Shown here one piece after another: positions 7,843-16,319 of a stretch of DNA of 64,000 bases; the stretch's first letter is position 1, and each line of letters begins with the position of its first letter. Below the pieces are notes generated by a model. It was not told the origin of the DNA. It made no database searches and saw only the letters and a program-made list of their open reading frames with translations. The stretch is from Acidobacteriota bacterium (GTDB taxonomy: Bacteria; Acidobacteriota; Vicinamibacteria; Vicinamibacterales; JAFNAJ01): the NCBI GenBank assembly GCA_023384575.1, contig JAHDVP010000012.1, forward strand, positions 62,001 to 126,000. The letters run 5' to 3'. Position numbers and translations under genes: made by a program.

Positions 7843-7947
7843 CGACGACCGGACCGCCCTTGGTCCCCGGAGCCTTCTCGGGCGGTCAGCGGTGTCGTGT
7901 CGGTCGTCTCCGCAGGGCTCGACATCCTGAACACGCGTGAGATCCGA
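7843..7947. repeat. Dispersed structured element, copy A
   Basis: Two nested stems are visible: GACGACCG (7844-7851) with CGGTCGTC (7901-7908), and GACCGCCC (7852-7859) with GGGCGGTC (7880-7887). They are separated on one side only by a 13-nt bulge ending GTGTCGTGT (7888-7900). The 20-nt apical loop is not conserved. The flank to 7947 (CAGGG then GATCCGA) is also shared with the second copy at 58122-58293. It lies between ykgJ-like and M48 genes, both on the minus strand, so transcription as part of a minus-strand RNA is likely. Confidence 0.75.
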
Positions 7948-7967
7948 TTTCAACGGCGGGCCCACCC

Positions 7968-9146
7968 TCATTGTAGACGGAGCGGGGGCTGGTCGCGCGC
8001 GGGACCCTGCGGCGTGAGCGGCAGCCGCTCGAGCGCGTCGAGCGCGCGGGCGAGACGGACGGGGTCGACCAGGTGATGAAGCAGGAGGTCGGCGCTGCGG
8101 ATGGCTGGCTCGACGACCGCGCGACCATCGGGGCGCCCGTCGAGCGCCGCACGACGGGCGACCTCCAGCCGGACGACTTCGAGGGCGACCCGCAGACGCC
8201 GCACCTCGGTGCGAATGCCGCGGCCCTGGTAGGCCGCCCAGTTCGCGAACGCGTGGGTGCCGAGGTAGCGGCAGATCGGGCGCGACGCGTCGAGCCAGGC
8301 CGCCTCGCAAGCGGCCGTCCAGCGAAGCGACCCGCCCGGTGTTGGTGGCTCGACGATGCCTGGCGGGACCGCGTCCACCGCGAGCGACCACCACGCGTTA
8401 CTCGAAGCCAGGTCGACCTTTGCGGCGGGTATGGTGGCCGACGCCTCGTGCCGGCCGAGCACGACGCGAGTGAAGACCTCGAGATCGCCCGCGGCGACCG
8501 TCCAGTTCCGGAGATCCTCGGCAGCGTGTTCCACGCGCGCCAGGGCGCCATCAGGGGATGCGGAGGTGTCGAACGCCTCGAGCACGAACTCGAGCCAGGC
8601 GTCGTAGCTATCGTGCGAATGGAGCGCGGTGGGACGGAGCAGAGGCGGCAGGGCGTCGCGCGCGTCGAGGCCGACGTACTCGCCGTCGGCCGGGAACCCG
8701 TCCGGCGCGTCGACCATCGCGAGCGTGCGGCCAGCGTCGAAGAGCTGCGCCGCGGCCGTCGGGCAATAGTGCGACAGCGTCACGAACGTGGCGCGATCGT
8801 CGCGCAGGGTGACCCTGGGAAACTGGCGGCACGCGAGCGGCAGGGCGGCGTGGCCCGCTTCACGCTCGATCGCGCACGAGCCGGCAGCGGCCGGGTCGTA
8901 GAACCTGCAGTGTCCGTTCTGCCGCCGCGCGAGCAAGGGCACGCTCTCGCCGTCTGGCGCGGCACCCGCGCGCAACCCCTGTGTCCGGAGATTGCCCAGC
9001 GCCGGCGTCGTGCGGACTGCCGCGACGGTCTGCGGTTCGGCCACGATGTCCCAGCCGGCCGTGCAACAGGCGCCGCTGTGGCGACAGCGATAGCCGGCGT
9101 GGACGTCGAGGACGCGGACGGAAGAGGGGCCGATCATGCCCGTCAT
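7968..9146 (-). CDS. YkgJ/FliB-like cysteine-cluster protein
   Basis: A protein of about 392 residues. The N-terminal 130 residues carry a cysteine cluster resembling YkgJ/flagellin lysine-N-methylase (FliB) proteins: YRCRHSGACCTAGW, then GHCRFYDP, SCAIE and LACRQFPR, probably binding a metal or Fe-S centre. The rest is helical with Trp-rich segments and no recognised domain. Start choice is between ATG 9146 and 9137; neither has a clear ribosome site, and the longer reading into 9320 would cross the tRNA gene. No flagellar gene lies nearby, so the FliB methylase role is unproven here. The 3' end faces the structured repeat. Confidence 0.75.
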   Translation of the reverse strand: MTGMIGPSSVRVLDVHAGYRCRHSGACCTAGWDIVAEPQTVAAVRTTPALGNLRTQGLRAGAAPDGESVPLLARRQNGHCRFYDPAAAGSCAIEREAGHAALPLACRQFPRVTLRDDRATFVTLSHYCPTAAAQLFDAGRTLAMVDAPDGFPADGEYVGLDARDALPPLLRPTALHSHDSYDAWLEFVLEAFDTSASPDGALARVEHAAEDLRNWTVAAGDLEVFTRVVLGRHEASATIPAAKVDLASSNAWWSLAVDAVPPGIVEPPTPGGSLRWTAACEAAWLDASRPICRYLGTHAFANWAAYQGRGIRTEVRRLRVALEVVRLEVARRAALDGRPDGRAVVEPAIRSADLLLHHLVDPVRLARALDALERLPLTPQGPARDQPPLRLQ

Positions 9147-9274
9147 GGTAGCCCGCGCGCAGGTCGACGGCCGTTGCGCGCGAGCGGCACATCGAGCGCG
9201 CCGAGCCCCACGCCGAACGGTGCGGAGCACGCGTCGGCTCGGGCCGTCGACCGGTGGGGGTGAGGAGGCGAGCG

Positions 9275-9363
9275 TGGTGCCGGAGGAGGGGATCGAACCC
9301 ACACGGCCAGTGAAGGCCACCGGATTTTGAGTCCGGCGCGTCTGCCAGTTCCGCCACTCCGGC
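9275..9363 (-). tRNA. tRNA-Leu (anticodon CAA)
   Basis: The minus strand folds as a class II tRNA. The acceptor arms are GCCGGAG and CTCCGGC, followed by A and an encoded CCA (9275-9277). The anticodon stem CCGGA/TCCGG encloses the loop CTCAAAA, giving anticodon CAA. A long variable arm (GGTGGCCTTCACTGGCC region) and a T-arm with GGTTCGATCCC are present. It reads UUG leucine codons. A TATACT -10 element stands at 9381-9386. Confidence 0.95.
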
Positions 9364-9380
9364 AGGAGGGCAATCGTCGA

Positions 9381-9386
9381 AGTATA
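9381..9386 (-). promoter_or_regulatory. -10 element of the tRNA-Leu promoter
   Basis: The minus strand reads GGGCTATACT, giving a -10 hexamer TATACT about 11-12 bp before a predicted start near 9374, 11 nt ahead of the tRNA 5' end. No good -35 hexamer is seen. The GC immediately before TATA recurs in several promoters of this window. Confidence 0.5.
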
Positions 9387-9457
9387 GCCCAGCGTCGAGG
9401 AGGCGTGCCACGCGAGGGGCGTTGCGAGGTCGACCGCAGCGCCAGCACTCGCAGAGA

Positions 9458-9490
9458 CGGCCCGCCCACGCGGTCGGCGCGGGCGGGCCG
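9458..9490 (-). terminator. Terminator-like hairpin after the thioredoxin-like gene
   Basis: Perfect 10-bp arms CGGCCCGCCC (9458-9467) and GGGCGGGCCG (9481-9490) enclose a 13-nt loop. The hairpin starts 8 nt past the stop of the thioredoxin-like gene and is followed on the minus strand by TCTCT, a weak U-rich tail. Confidence 0.55.
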
Positions 9491-9498
9491 GTTGCGGA

Positions 9499-9738
9499 TC
9501 AGCCCTTCACGTCGGCGAGGCTCGCGCCGAAGTTGATGTGGTACGGCCGGCCGCCGAGGACGAGCGCCGGGACGGAGACGACGCCGGCGCGTTCGGCTTC
9601 GGCGATGCGGTCCTTCGATGCGCCGAGGTGCACGACCTCGACCTCGAAGCGCGACGGGTCGAGCGCGACGGCGAGCTGCTGCTCGGCATCGATGCACACC
9701 GGGCACCCGGCGTGATAGAAGACGGCTTTCTGTGCCAT
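9499..9738 (-). CDS. Small thioredoxin/glutaredoxin-fold protein (CPVC)
   Basis: A 79-residue cytoplasmic protein starting MAQKAVFYHAGCPVCID with a redox-type CxxC (Cys12, Cys15). The cis-proline loop is probably SVPAL. Length and pattern fit a minimal thioredoxin/glutaredoxin fold. A GGAG ribosome site sits 9 nt before the ATG. It lies about 110 bp downstream of a MarR-type regulator gene bearing four extra cysteines, on the same strand, so the two probably form one thiol-responsive operon. A strong hairpin closes the unit. Confidence 0.85.
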   Translation of the reverse strand: MAQKAVFYHAGCPVCIDAEQQLAVALDPSRFEVEVVHLGASKDRIAEAERAGVVSVPALVLGGRPYHINFGASLADVKG

Positions 9739-9847
9739 GATGCGTTGCTCCTTTCTCCTCGCGGGAGATGGGGGTTCGGGCGGTGCCGCCAGTGGCCGCT
9801 GGTGGCCCGCCCCCTTGGCCCGGCCCCCACCACGGGGGCCGACCTCG

Positions 9848-10534
9848 TCAGCGCGCGGTCCCCGCCGATGTCGGCGGGGTGTCCGGCCGCGCGAAGCGCT
9901 GCCACACGACCTCGGCCGCCGCCGGGTCGAGCGGCTCGTGATCGCCGCAGTCGATGCGCAGGGCGCGATCGCCGAACGGCGAGTCCACGAAATCACAATG
10001 GTGCGGCGCCGCCGGCTCGCGATGCACGTTGGGCCGGAAGTACCTGCACGACACGCACATCCGCTGCACGGGGATGTCGCCGGCCTCCTGCAGCGCACGG
10101 ATCATCTTCACCAGGCTCCGAAGCAGCACCCCTTGTTCGGTCTCGTCGAGTGTGGCGACCGCCTTCCGCAGGAATTCCGGCCACTCAGCGAGCCGCTTCG
10201 AGAGCGCCAGCCCCTTCCGGGTGGCACGGAGACGGACGGCCCTGGCATCGTCGGGGTCGGCCAGGCGGGCGACCAGCCCCTTCTCGACGAGCGCGGCCAC
10301 CGTGTCGCTGGTTGTCGCCGCCGAGACGCCCAGGGCCTCTGCGACGGCCGTGAGTCGGAGGCCCGCACGGTGCGCGTCGAGCAGGTCGACGACGGCGGCC
10401 TGCGTGGGCGTGACCCCCGTCCGATTCGAGGCCTGCCACGAGCGGCTTCGCAGCGCGAGGCCGATCTTCGCGAGGCCCGTCGTCACGAGCGCGGCCGTGG
10501 ATGGCGCGAGGCCTGGCGAGGATGCGGGACTCAT
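9848..10534 (-). CDS. MarR-family regulator with a C-terminal four-cysteine extension
   Basis: A 228-residue protein. Residues about 15-150 are a MarR winged-helix dimer (LTAVAEALGVSAATTSDTVAALVEKGLVARLADPDDARAVRLRATRKG). Residues 155-205 add Cys160, Cys163, Cys180 and Cys196 in an R-M-C-x2-C-R-Y-F ... H-H-C-D-F ... I-D-C-G-D-H pattern, suggesting a zinc or Fe-S/redox sensing module. Such an extension is absent from classical MarR (about 145 aa). Its own promoter (TTGACA, 18 bp, TAATCA) is overlapped by an inverted repeat, implying autorepression. The downstream thioredoxin-like gene is the likely co-regulated target. Confidence 0.88.
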   Translation of the reverse strand: MSPASSPGLAPSTAALVTTGLAKIGLALRSRSWQASNRTGVTPTQAAVVDLLDAHRAGLRLTAVAEALGVSAATTSDTVAALVEKGLVARLADPDDARAVRLRATRKGLALSKRLAEWPEFLRKAVATLDETEQGVLLRSLVKMIRALQEAGDIPVQRMCVSCRYFRPNVHREPAAPHHCDFVDSPFGDRALRIDCGDHEPLDPAAAEVVWQRFARPDTPPTSAGTAR

Positions 10535-10548
10535 GGGCGGCAGCTCAA

Positions 10549-10596
10549 GTAATTAGGACGCCTAAATGATTACACCGCGTCCCCGTCTCGTGTCAA
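10549..10596 (-). promoter_or_regulatory. MarR gene promoter with overlapping operator
   Basis: On the minus strand TTGACA (10591-10596), an 18-bp spacer and TAATCA (10567-10572) make a near-consensus sigma-70 promoter. The imperfect dyad TAATTAGG-ACG-CCTAAATG (10549-10567, plus strand) covers the end of the -10 element and the predicted start. This is the classical position for a repressing MarR operator. Confidence 0.6.
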
Positions 10597-10639
10597 GGCC
10601 GACAGGCACCGGCCCGACGGCCGGCGTCGGACGCCTGGC

Positions 10640-11245
10640 CTACAGCCACCCCTTCACGCGCGCAATCCTCGCCGCCTCGACGCGGTTGCGCGCGCCGAGC
10701 TTGCTGATGGCTTCCGACAGGTAGTTGCGCACCGTGCCTTCCGACAGCGACAACGCCTCGGCGACCTCGCCGCTCGTCTGTCCGTCGGCGGCAAGGCGCA
10801 GCACCTGGCGCTCCCGGTCGGTCAGCGGATCGATCTCCGCGGTCCACGCTTCGGCCGCCAGTTCCGGGTCGATCGCCCTGCCGCCCTGATGCACGCGGCG
10901 GATCGCGTCGGCGAGCTGCGACGAAGGCGCATCCTTCAGCAGATACCCGCTCGCGCCGGCGTCGAGCGCGCGCCGCAGGTACCCAGGCCGCGCGAACGTC
11001 GTCAGGATGATCACCCGGCTCTTCACGCTGCGCTCGCGCACGCGCGCCGCCAGCTCGAGCCCGCTCAGCCCCGGCATCTCGATGTCGGTCAGCACTACGT
11101 CCGGCGGCTCGCGGCCGAGCAGGCGCAGCGCCTCCTCCGCGCTCGCGGCCTGACCAACCACGCGGATGTCGCGTTCGATCGACAGCAGCGCGGCGAGGGC
11201 GCCGAGCACCATCGCCTGATCCTCGACGATCAGCACGCGGATCAT
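10640..11245 (-). CDS. NarL/LuxR-family response regulator (DesR/YvfU-like)
   Basis: A 201-residue regulator with a receiver domain (MIRVLIVEDQ, phospho-Asp in DVVLTDIEMPG) and a LuxR-type helix-turn-helix (LTDRERQVLRLAADGQTSGEVAEALSLSEGTVRNYL, cited in part). The start ATG overlaps the kinase stop codon by 4 bp (ATGA). It is the cognate partner of the upstream DesK-like kinase and probably controls the ABC transporter genes of the same cluster. Confidence 0.95.
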   Translation of the reverse strand: MIRVLIVEDQAMVLGALAALLSIERDIRVVGQAASAEEALRLLGREPPDVVLTDIEMPGLSGLELAARVRERSVKSRVIILTTFARPGYLRRALDAGASGYLLKDAPSSQLADAIRRVHQGGRAIDPELAAEAWTAEIDPLTDRERQVLRLAADGQTSGEVAEALSLSEGTVRNYLSEAISKLGARNRVEAARIARVKGWL

Positions 11246-12402
11246 GTCCGTAGCACTCCTGCCGACGAAGACCCTCTCGAGAGCGGGAGCGTCGCCTCCA
11301 CCCGCAAACCGCTGCCAGACGATACGATCAGCGCACCGCCCATCTGCTCGAGGCGCTCCCGCATGCCGGCGAGCCCGCTGCCCTCCTTCACGGCGCCCCC
11401 CACGCCATCGTCTTCGATGACGAGCCGTGCGCCCGCATCGCTGACGTCGAGCGACGTTCGGCAGGTCGTCGCGTGTGCGTGCCGGACGACGTTCGTCAGG
11501 CTCTCGCGCAGCACGAGCGCGAAGGTCGTCTCGACCGCAGGCGGGAGCGGCTCAGCGGAGACGTCGGCCGCGAGGTGGACACCTGCGGCGGCGAGCGCCG
11601 CCTGCCCTGCAGCCAGCTCGCCAGAGAACCCGCGGGCGCGGTAGCCCCGCACCGCGCGCCGTACCTCGGTGAGCGCGTCACGCGAGATGCGCTCGACGTC
11701 TCGAATCTCACCGATGGCGCGGGCAGGATCGTGATCGGCCAGCTTCGACGCCAGCTCCGACTTCAGGACGATGACCGAGAGCGTGTGGCCGAGCAGGTCG
11801 TGCAGGTCGCGGCTGATGCGCTCGCGCTCGGCGACCTTGGCCATCTCCTCGACCCGTTCCTGCTCGAGTCGGAGCCGCGCGTTCGCTCGTCCGGCCTCGG
11901 CGAAGTGGATGTTCGTCCCGCCGATGATGATCGAGAAGACGACGCCGGGGATCCAGGCGTGAGGTGGCAGCGCGAGCAGCCACGCCTCGGCGCCGACGAA
12001 GGCGACGAGCACCGCCAGCCAGGGGATCACGACGCGCGGGCGTCCGGCCTCGCCGAGAAAGGCCGCCGCGTAAATGAAGAAGCAGCTCGCGCCGGGATTG
12101 AACGGGACCGCGATCGCGCCGAGCAGGGCGATGCCGACGATGATGGGCAGCAGCCGGCGCCCCTGGAGCCAGAAACCCCTGAAGTACAGCAGCAGGAACG
12201 CGAACACCACCGCCGCATGCAGCCCCCAGCCCGCCGCCGACGGCCGCGCCCAGAGGGGGTACACCAGGAAGAAGCTGAGGTAAACGAGCCACGCGTACGG
12301 CGTCCATCCGAGCCCCCTGTCGGCCGGCAGCAGGCGGAACCGCCATCGGCGACCTGGGCCGGACCGGGCGCTCACGAGCCGCGTGGTGTCGGGGCCCTGC
12401 AT
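11242..12402 (-). CDS. DesK/YvfT-like sensor histidine kinase
   Basis: A 386-residue membrane kinase. Five to six hydrophobic segments occupy about residues 35-175 (WLVYLSFFLVYPLW, HAAVVFAFLLLYF, LLPIIVGIALLGAIA, VVIPWLAVLVAFVGAEAW, GVVFSIIIGGT). They are followed by a HisKA_3 dimerisation helix with ERERISRDLHDLLGH (phospho-His in DLHD) and a HATPase_c domain (RESLTNVVRHA; DDGVGG; GSGLAGMRERL). ATG 12402 is preferred over GTG 12444 because GAGG precedes it at proper spacing. It senses membrane state or a cell-envelope-active compound in related systems. Confidence 0.93.
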   Translation of the reverse strand: MQGPDTTRLVSARSGPGRRWRFRLLPADRGLGWTPYAWLVYLSFFLVYPLWARPSAAGWGLHAAVVFAFLLLYFRGFWLQGRRLLPIIVGIALLGAIAVPFNPGASCFFIYAAAFLGEAGRPRVVIPWLAVLVAFVGAEAWLLALPPHAWIPGVVFSIIIGGTNIHFAEAGRANARLRLEQERVEEMAKVAERERISRDLHDLLGHTLSVIVLKSELASKLADHDPARAIGEIRDVERISRDALTEVRRAVRGYRARGFSGELAAGQAALAAAGVHLAADVSAEPLPPAVETTFALVLRESLTNVVRHAHATTCRTSLDVSDAGARLVIEDDGVGGAVKEGSGLAGMRERLEQMGGALIVSSGSGLRVEATLPLSRGSSSAGVLRT

Positions 12403-12447
12403 GGAGGCCTCATCGTAAACCCGAATCAGTGGCGTCACACCCACGTC

Positions 12448-14304
12448 CTACCGAAAGCGCACCTCGTCGATCAGGAACCGGAATTCCGGCTGTCCCTTGC
12501 CGGCCGAGAAGAGCAGGGCCTGCAGGTCGCGTCCGTCGATGCCGAACGTCGAGAACCGGACGTGATGCTCCACCCACTCGCCGGTCGCGACAAACGACGT
12601 CTCGGCCGGAATCATGCCGAGCTGGGGCGAGAACGCCAGCAGGCGGTAGGTGCCGCCGTCGCCCTTGGTCCAGAACACGATTTCCGTGAAGCGGGAGAGA
12701 TCCGCGGCGGCCATCGGCGTCGGCCCGGGTGAGAACATCGGACCGGCCCACGGGAACATGTGCGCGTCGTCGATGCGGCCGGTCACCTCGAGCGCCGCGC
12801 GCGACCCGGCCGCCCCGCCCTGGACCACCCGCATCGTGGCCGTGGAGCCGCCCCCACGCATGGTGTCGGTCGAGACGACCCATCCGTGGCCGAACGCGGC
12901 GGTTGGCTCGGCATCGTCGAACGTACTCACGACGCCCGTGCCGGCATCGACGGCTGCTGAGGGCGGTTGCTCGTCCTGCCGCGGGCGGGCCACCTCACGA
13001 CCGTGCTTCCACACGTGCACGATCCGCAGGCTGTCGCCGATGTCGGTCGTCGGATCGCCCTCGACGAGCACTAGGTCGGCCCGCAGGCCGTGCGCGATCC
13101 GGCCGCGGTCGCCGAGCGAGAACACACGCGCCGGTACCGACGTCGCGGCGGCGAGCGCATCGAGCGGGCTCAACCCGGCGTGGACGAGCAGCTGCAGCTC
13201 GCGGTGCAGGCTCACGCCGTGGCTGGTGCCGGGGTTCGGCGCATCGCTCCCGGCCAGGATCGCGACACCCCCGTCCTCGAGCGCCGCCACGGCGCCCCGT
13301 GCGATGTCGAGCGAGGTCTTCGAGGCCGGCGACACCGGGAACGCGCGACGAAGGCTGCCGGCTTCGTCGGGCCTGAGCCAGGGGCCGACATGGGCCAGCG
13401 CGGCGAGTCCGGCGCCGCTTGCGATTCCGGTCGCGCTCTCGACGACCGTCAGCGTCGGAATCACGAAGACCCCGGCGGACGCCACGCGACCGACGAAGTC
13501 CGCATCCGGCGGCTGGTCCGCGAACACGTGGACCAGGCCGTGCGCTCCGGCATCGACCGCATCGCGCGCGGCACCGAGCGTGCCGACGTGGACGACGGCC
13601 AGTCGGCCGCGGCTCCGGGCCGCGCGCACGACGGCTTCGAGCGTGTCCCGGCCGATCGAGGGGAGCCGCAAGCCGTGCGACACGGCGTCGTCGTAGACGA
13701 TCTTGATGTAGTCGGAGCCTTCGCCCACGCGGGCGTCGACGAAGGCCTCGGCGTCGTCCGGCGCGGAGAGCGTCGGAATCAGCACGCCGAACTGTGTCCC
13801 ATGGCCACCAGGCGCCGTCACGAGCGTGCCCGCCGACCTGAGGTCGGCGCGGTCGAAGACGGGACCGGCCTCCTGGGCTCGCCGCATGTCCATGGCGAAC
13901 CGGGCATCGGTGAACATGTCGAGTTCGGTCGTGACGCCGAAGACCAGCGCCCGCGCGAGCGCGTCGCCAAAGGCGTGCGTGTGCGCGTCGATGAGACCCG
14001 GCAGCAGCGTCTTCCCTCGGCCATCGATCGTCCGCGTACCGGCAGGTACCGCCACGTCGGTGCCCACGGCGAGGATGCCCGACTCGTCGAAGACCACTGT
14101 CGCCTCGGGCACGACCCGCTCGCCGTCGAAGACGCGGACGCCGGTGACGGCCGTCGTGACGTTCGCCGGCGGGGCGACCGGAGCCGCCTGGCGTGCGGTG
14201 AACGAGCCACCCGGCGTGACGGCCGACCGGACACCGACGACGTACAGCGCGAGGCTGACGAGGGCAACTCCCGCGAAGCCGATTCTCCGAATCGTGGAAC
14301 TCAT
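12448..14304 (-). CDS. Exported metal-dependent amidohydrolase with a C-terminal CIA30-like domain
   Basis: A 618-residue protein. A signal peptide lies at residues 1-28. The amidohydrolase domain (about 48-430) shows the metal motif DAHTHAFG, metal-ligand histidines in VVHVG and HVFAD, and the catalytic Asp in LAGSDAPN. A carboxy-terminal beta-sandwich (about 455-618) begins STFDD and ends FLIDEVRFR, matching CIA30/CBM11-like folds. A GGAGG site precedes the ATG. It belongs to the imidazolonepropionase-like exported hydrolases (prolidase type). It is unusual in being inserted between the ABC transporter genes and their apparent kinase/regulator pair. Confidence 0.9.
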   Translation of the reverse strand: MSSTIRRIGFAGVALVSLALYVVGVRSAVTPGGSFTARQAAPVAPPANVTTAVTGVRVFDGERVVPEATVVFDESGILAVGTDVAVPAGTRTIDGRGKTLLPGLIDAHTHAFGDALARALVFGVTTELDMFTDARFAMDMRRAQEAGPVFDRADLRSAGTLVTAPGGHGTQFGVLIPTLSAPDDAEAFVDARVGEGSDYIKIVYDDAVSHGLRLPSIGRDTLEAVVRAARSRGRLAVVHVGTLGAARDAVDAGAHGLVHVFADQPPDADFVGRVASAGVFVIPTLTVVESATGIASGAGLAALAHVGPWLRPDEAGSLRRAFPVSPASKTSLDIARGAVAALEDGGVAILAGSDAPNPGTSHGVSLHRELQLLVHAGLSPLDALAAATSVPARVFSLGDRGRIAHGLRADLVLVEGDPTTDIGDSLRIVHVWKHGREVARPRQDEQPPSAAVDAGTGVVSTFDDAEPTAAFGHGWVVSTDTMRGGGSTATMRVVQGGAAGSRAALEVTGRIDDAHMFPWAGPMFSPGPTPMAAADLSRFTEIVFWTKGDGGTYRLLAFSPQLGMIPAETSFVATGEWVEHHVRFSTFGIDGRDLQALLFSAGKGQPEFRFLIDEVRFR

Positions 14305-14467
14305 GGCTGCCTCCTGACCAGACCTGCCAACACTGGAGTCGCGACCCTCGCTCGGGCGTCGACCACGCGTCGGACGAAGGGGTCGGCTTGCTTCAACGCG
14401 TGGTGGCGACAACCGCTAGTCCGGAATGAAATGGCCTTCAGCCTGCAGCCTGACAGGCTCATCACCC

Positions 14468-15283
14468 TTATCCCCATGTGCGATCGCTGTCACGCCTGAA
14501 CCCGATGACGGCAGCGCACAGCGACAGTCCCGTGAAGCCCGCGAGCGCGGCGACGTGGGCCCACGCCGGCCCCGCGCGCTCGAGGCCGACGGCCGCGAGC
14601 GCCAGCTCGCCGAGGTGATACGGCGGCAGCCACGGCGCGGCCGCCCGCAGCGGGCCGGGCAGCATCTGGATGGGGAACCAGAGGCCGGAGGCGAACCCGA
14701 GCGGCAGGTAGAGGATGTTGACGAGTGGCGTCGCGGAATTGGGCCCCGCGAGACTTCCAACGGCCAGGCCGAACGCAGAGAAGGGCAGCGCGCCGAGGAC
14801 CAGGACGACCCCGAGGTGCAGCCACCCCGAGACCGGCAGCCGGACGCCGCCGAAGGTCACGGCGAGCGTCGACAGCAGCAGGACGATGAGCACGCCGAAG
14901 AGCGCGCTCATCGCCAGCTTCGCCGCGAGATACGCGCCCGGGGGCATCGGCGAGGCGCGCTTGAGGGCCATCCACCCCTGGCCGCGCTCGACGGCCACGC
15001 TCACCCCCAGGCCAAAGAGGCTCGCGCCAATCACGCCGAAGGCGCCGTAACTCGCGAGCAGGTACGTCGGGGCGTCGAACCGCCCCCCGCTGAAGCGCCC
15101 GAGACCGAGACCGAACAGCGAGTAGAACAAGGCGGGAAACAGCAGCGTCGGCAGCGCGTAGCCTGGCAGCCTCAGGAGCTTGAGGAACTCGAACCACGCC
15201 TCGAGGAAGTACGCGCGCAACCGCCAGTGCGTCCCGAGGGGCGCCGCGCGACGGATTTCCGACGGAAGTGTGGTCGTGGACAT
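14468..15283 (-). CDS. ABC-2 type transporter permease
   Basis: A 271-residue membrane protein with six predicted hydrophobic segments (for example LPTLLFPALFYSLFGLGLG and LHLGVVLVLGALPFSAFGLA) and the ABC-2 permease motif PLGFASGLWFPIQMLPGPLRAAAPWLPPYHLGEL (cited in part). It starts 1 bp after the ATPase stop codon, so it is translated from the same mRNA. Together with the upstream ATPase it forms an exporter of the YvfR/YvfS type, often used for bacteriocin, lipid or antibiotic efflux. The substrate cannot be read from the sequence. Confidence 0.93.
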   Translation of the reverse strand: MSTTTLPSEIRRAAPLGTHWRLRAYFLEAWFEFLKLLRLPGYALPTLLFPALFYSLFGLGLGRFSGGRFDAPTYLLASYGAFGVIGASLFGLGVSVAVERGQGWMALKRASPMPPGAYLAAKLAMSALFGVLIVLLLSTLAVTFGGVRLPVSGWLHLGVVLVLGALPFSAFGLAVGSLAGPNSATPLVNILYLPLGFASGLWFPIQMLPGPLRAAAPWLPPYHLGELALAAVGLERAGPAWAHVAALAGFTGLSLCAAVIGFRRDSDRTWG

Positions 15284-15284
15284 G

Positions 15285-16217
15285 TCAGTCGATCTCCGTC
15301 GCGGGACCGGTGAGCGCCAGGAAGGCGTCTTCGAGGCCGGCACCCGTGACCTCGAGGTGGTGGACGGTGTCATCGAGGGCGAAGAGGGCGCGGAGCGTCT
15401 GTTCGGCGCGATCCGTCAGCAGGGTCGCGCGGCCCGCCTCGCGGGTGACCGCGCGCACGCCCGGCAACGAGACGAGCGCGTCGTCGCCAAGGGCGGTGCC
15501 GCAGCGAATCTGGCGGTCGGCCACGAGGCGCTTGATGTCGTCGGGCCGGCCGTCGGCGACCATGCGCCCCTGACGGAGCACGACCACCCGGTCGGCGAGC
15601 GTGTCGGCTTCGTCGAGGTAGTGCGTGGTCAGCAGGATCGCGGTGCCGCGTTCCCGCAACCGGCGGATGACGTCCCACAGCCCACGGCGCGCGTCGACAT
15701 CGAGGCCGACGGTGGGTTCGTCGAGAAACAGCATGTCGGGACAACCGCACACGGCGAGGGCGAACAGCGTACGCCGTTGCTGCCCGCCCGAGAGCAGGCC
15801 GTACTTCCGGTCCACGAAACCGCCGAGGCCGACGAGGTCGACCACGTCGTCAAACGGCAGCGGCGCAGGGTAGTAGCTCGAAAAGAGCCGCACGTGCTCG
15901 CGAACGGTCAGCGTCTCGGGCACCTTGGCGACCTGCAGCATCACGCCGGTGCGCTGGCGTGCCGATGGCGTGGTTGGAGGCAGGCCGAAGAGCTCCGCCC
16001 GCCCCGCCGACGCCGGGGCGAGCCCCAGCATGACGCGAACCGCCGTGGTCTTTCCGGCGCCATTGGGCCCGAGCAGGGCCGTGATCGCTCCCTGGTCGAG
16101 CGCCAGCGAGACCTGGTCGAGCGCGCGGACGCGGCCGTACGCCTTGGTGACGCCGTGGAGCGCGGCGGCGGGCCCTCGACCTGGGAACGCCGGCGACACG
16201 GCACGTGAACTCGGCAT
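15285..16217 (-). CDS. ABC transporter ATP-binding protein
   Basis: A 310-residue ATPase with Walker A GPNGAGKTT, a Q-loop region (GVMLQVAKVPETLTV), signature motif LLSGGQQRR (a variant of LSGGQ), Walker B LFLDEPTVGLD and H-loop TTHYLDEA. Residues beyond 230 form the accessory C-terminal domain found in ABC-2 exporters. It is the first gene of a minus-strand cluster: ATPase, permease, amidohydrolase, DesK-like kinase, DesR-like regulator. The upstream gap holds a perfect 12-bp palindrome. Confidence 0.95.
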   Translation of the reverse strand: MPSSRAVSPAFPGRGPAAALHGVTKAYGRVRALDQVSLALDQGAITALLGPNGAGKTTAVRVMLGLAPASAGRAELFGLPPTTPSARQRTGVMLQVAKVPETLTVREHVRLFSSYYPAPLPFDDVVDLVGLGGFVDRKYGLLSGGQQRRTLFALAVCGCPDMLFLDEPTVGLDVDARRGLWDVIRRLRERGTAILLTTHYLDEADTLADRVVVLRQGRMVADGRPDDIKRLVADRQIRCGTALGDDALVSLPGVRAVTREAGRATLLTDRAEQTLRALFALDDTVHHLEVTGAGLEDAFLALTGPATEID

Positions 16218-16319
16218 GAGGGACCCTCGCCTCTGGGACAGCCCGGCGACTTGCCGGCATGAAGGGAGTGTGGCGGCCGGACGGTCGCGCCGTCAGTGCG
16301 ACTGGTCACCGGTCGTGGG

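Noticed and set aside
9137-9320. Extended start of the YkgJ-like gene at 9320
   Set aside because: It would translate through the tRNA-Leu gene; the cysteine-cluster homology begins after 9146.
10612-10632. Rho-independent terminator after the DesR-like gene
   Set aside because: CCGACG/CGTCGG and GGCGTC/GACGCC dyads are present, but the stems are short and no U-tract follows, so the evidence is too weak.
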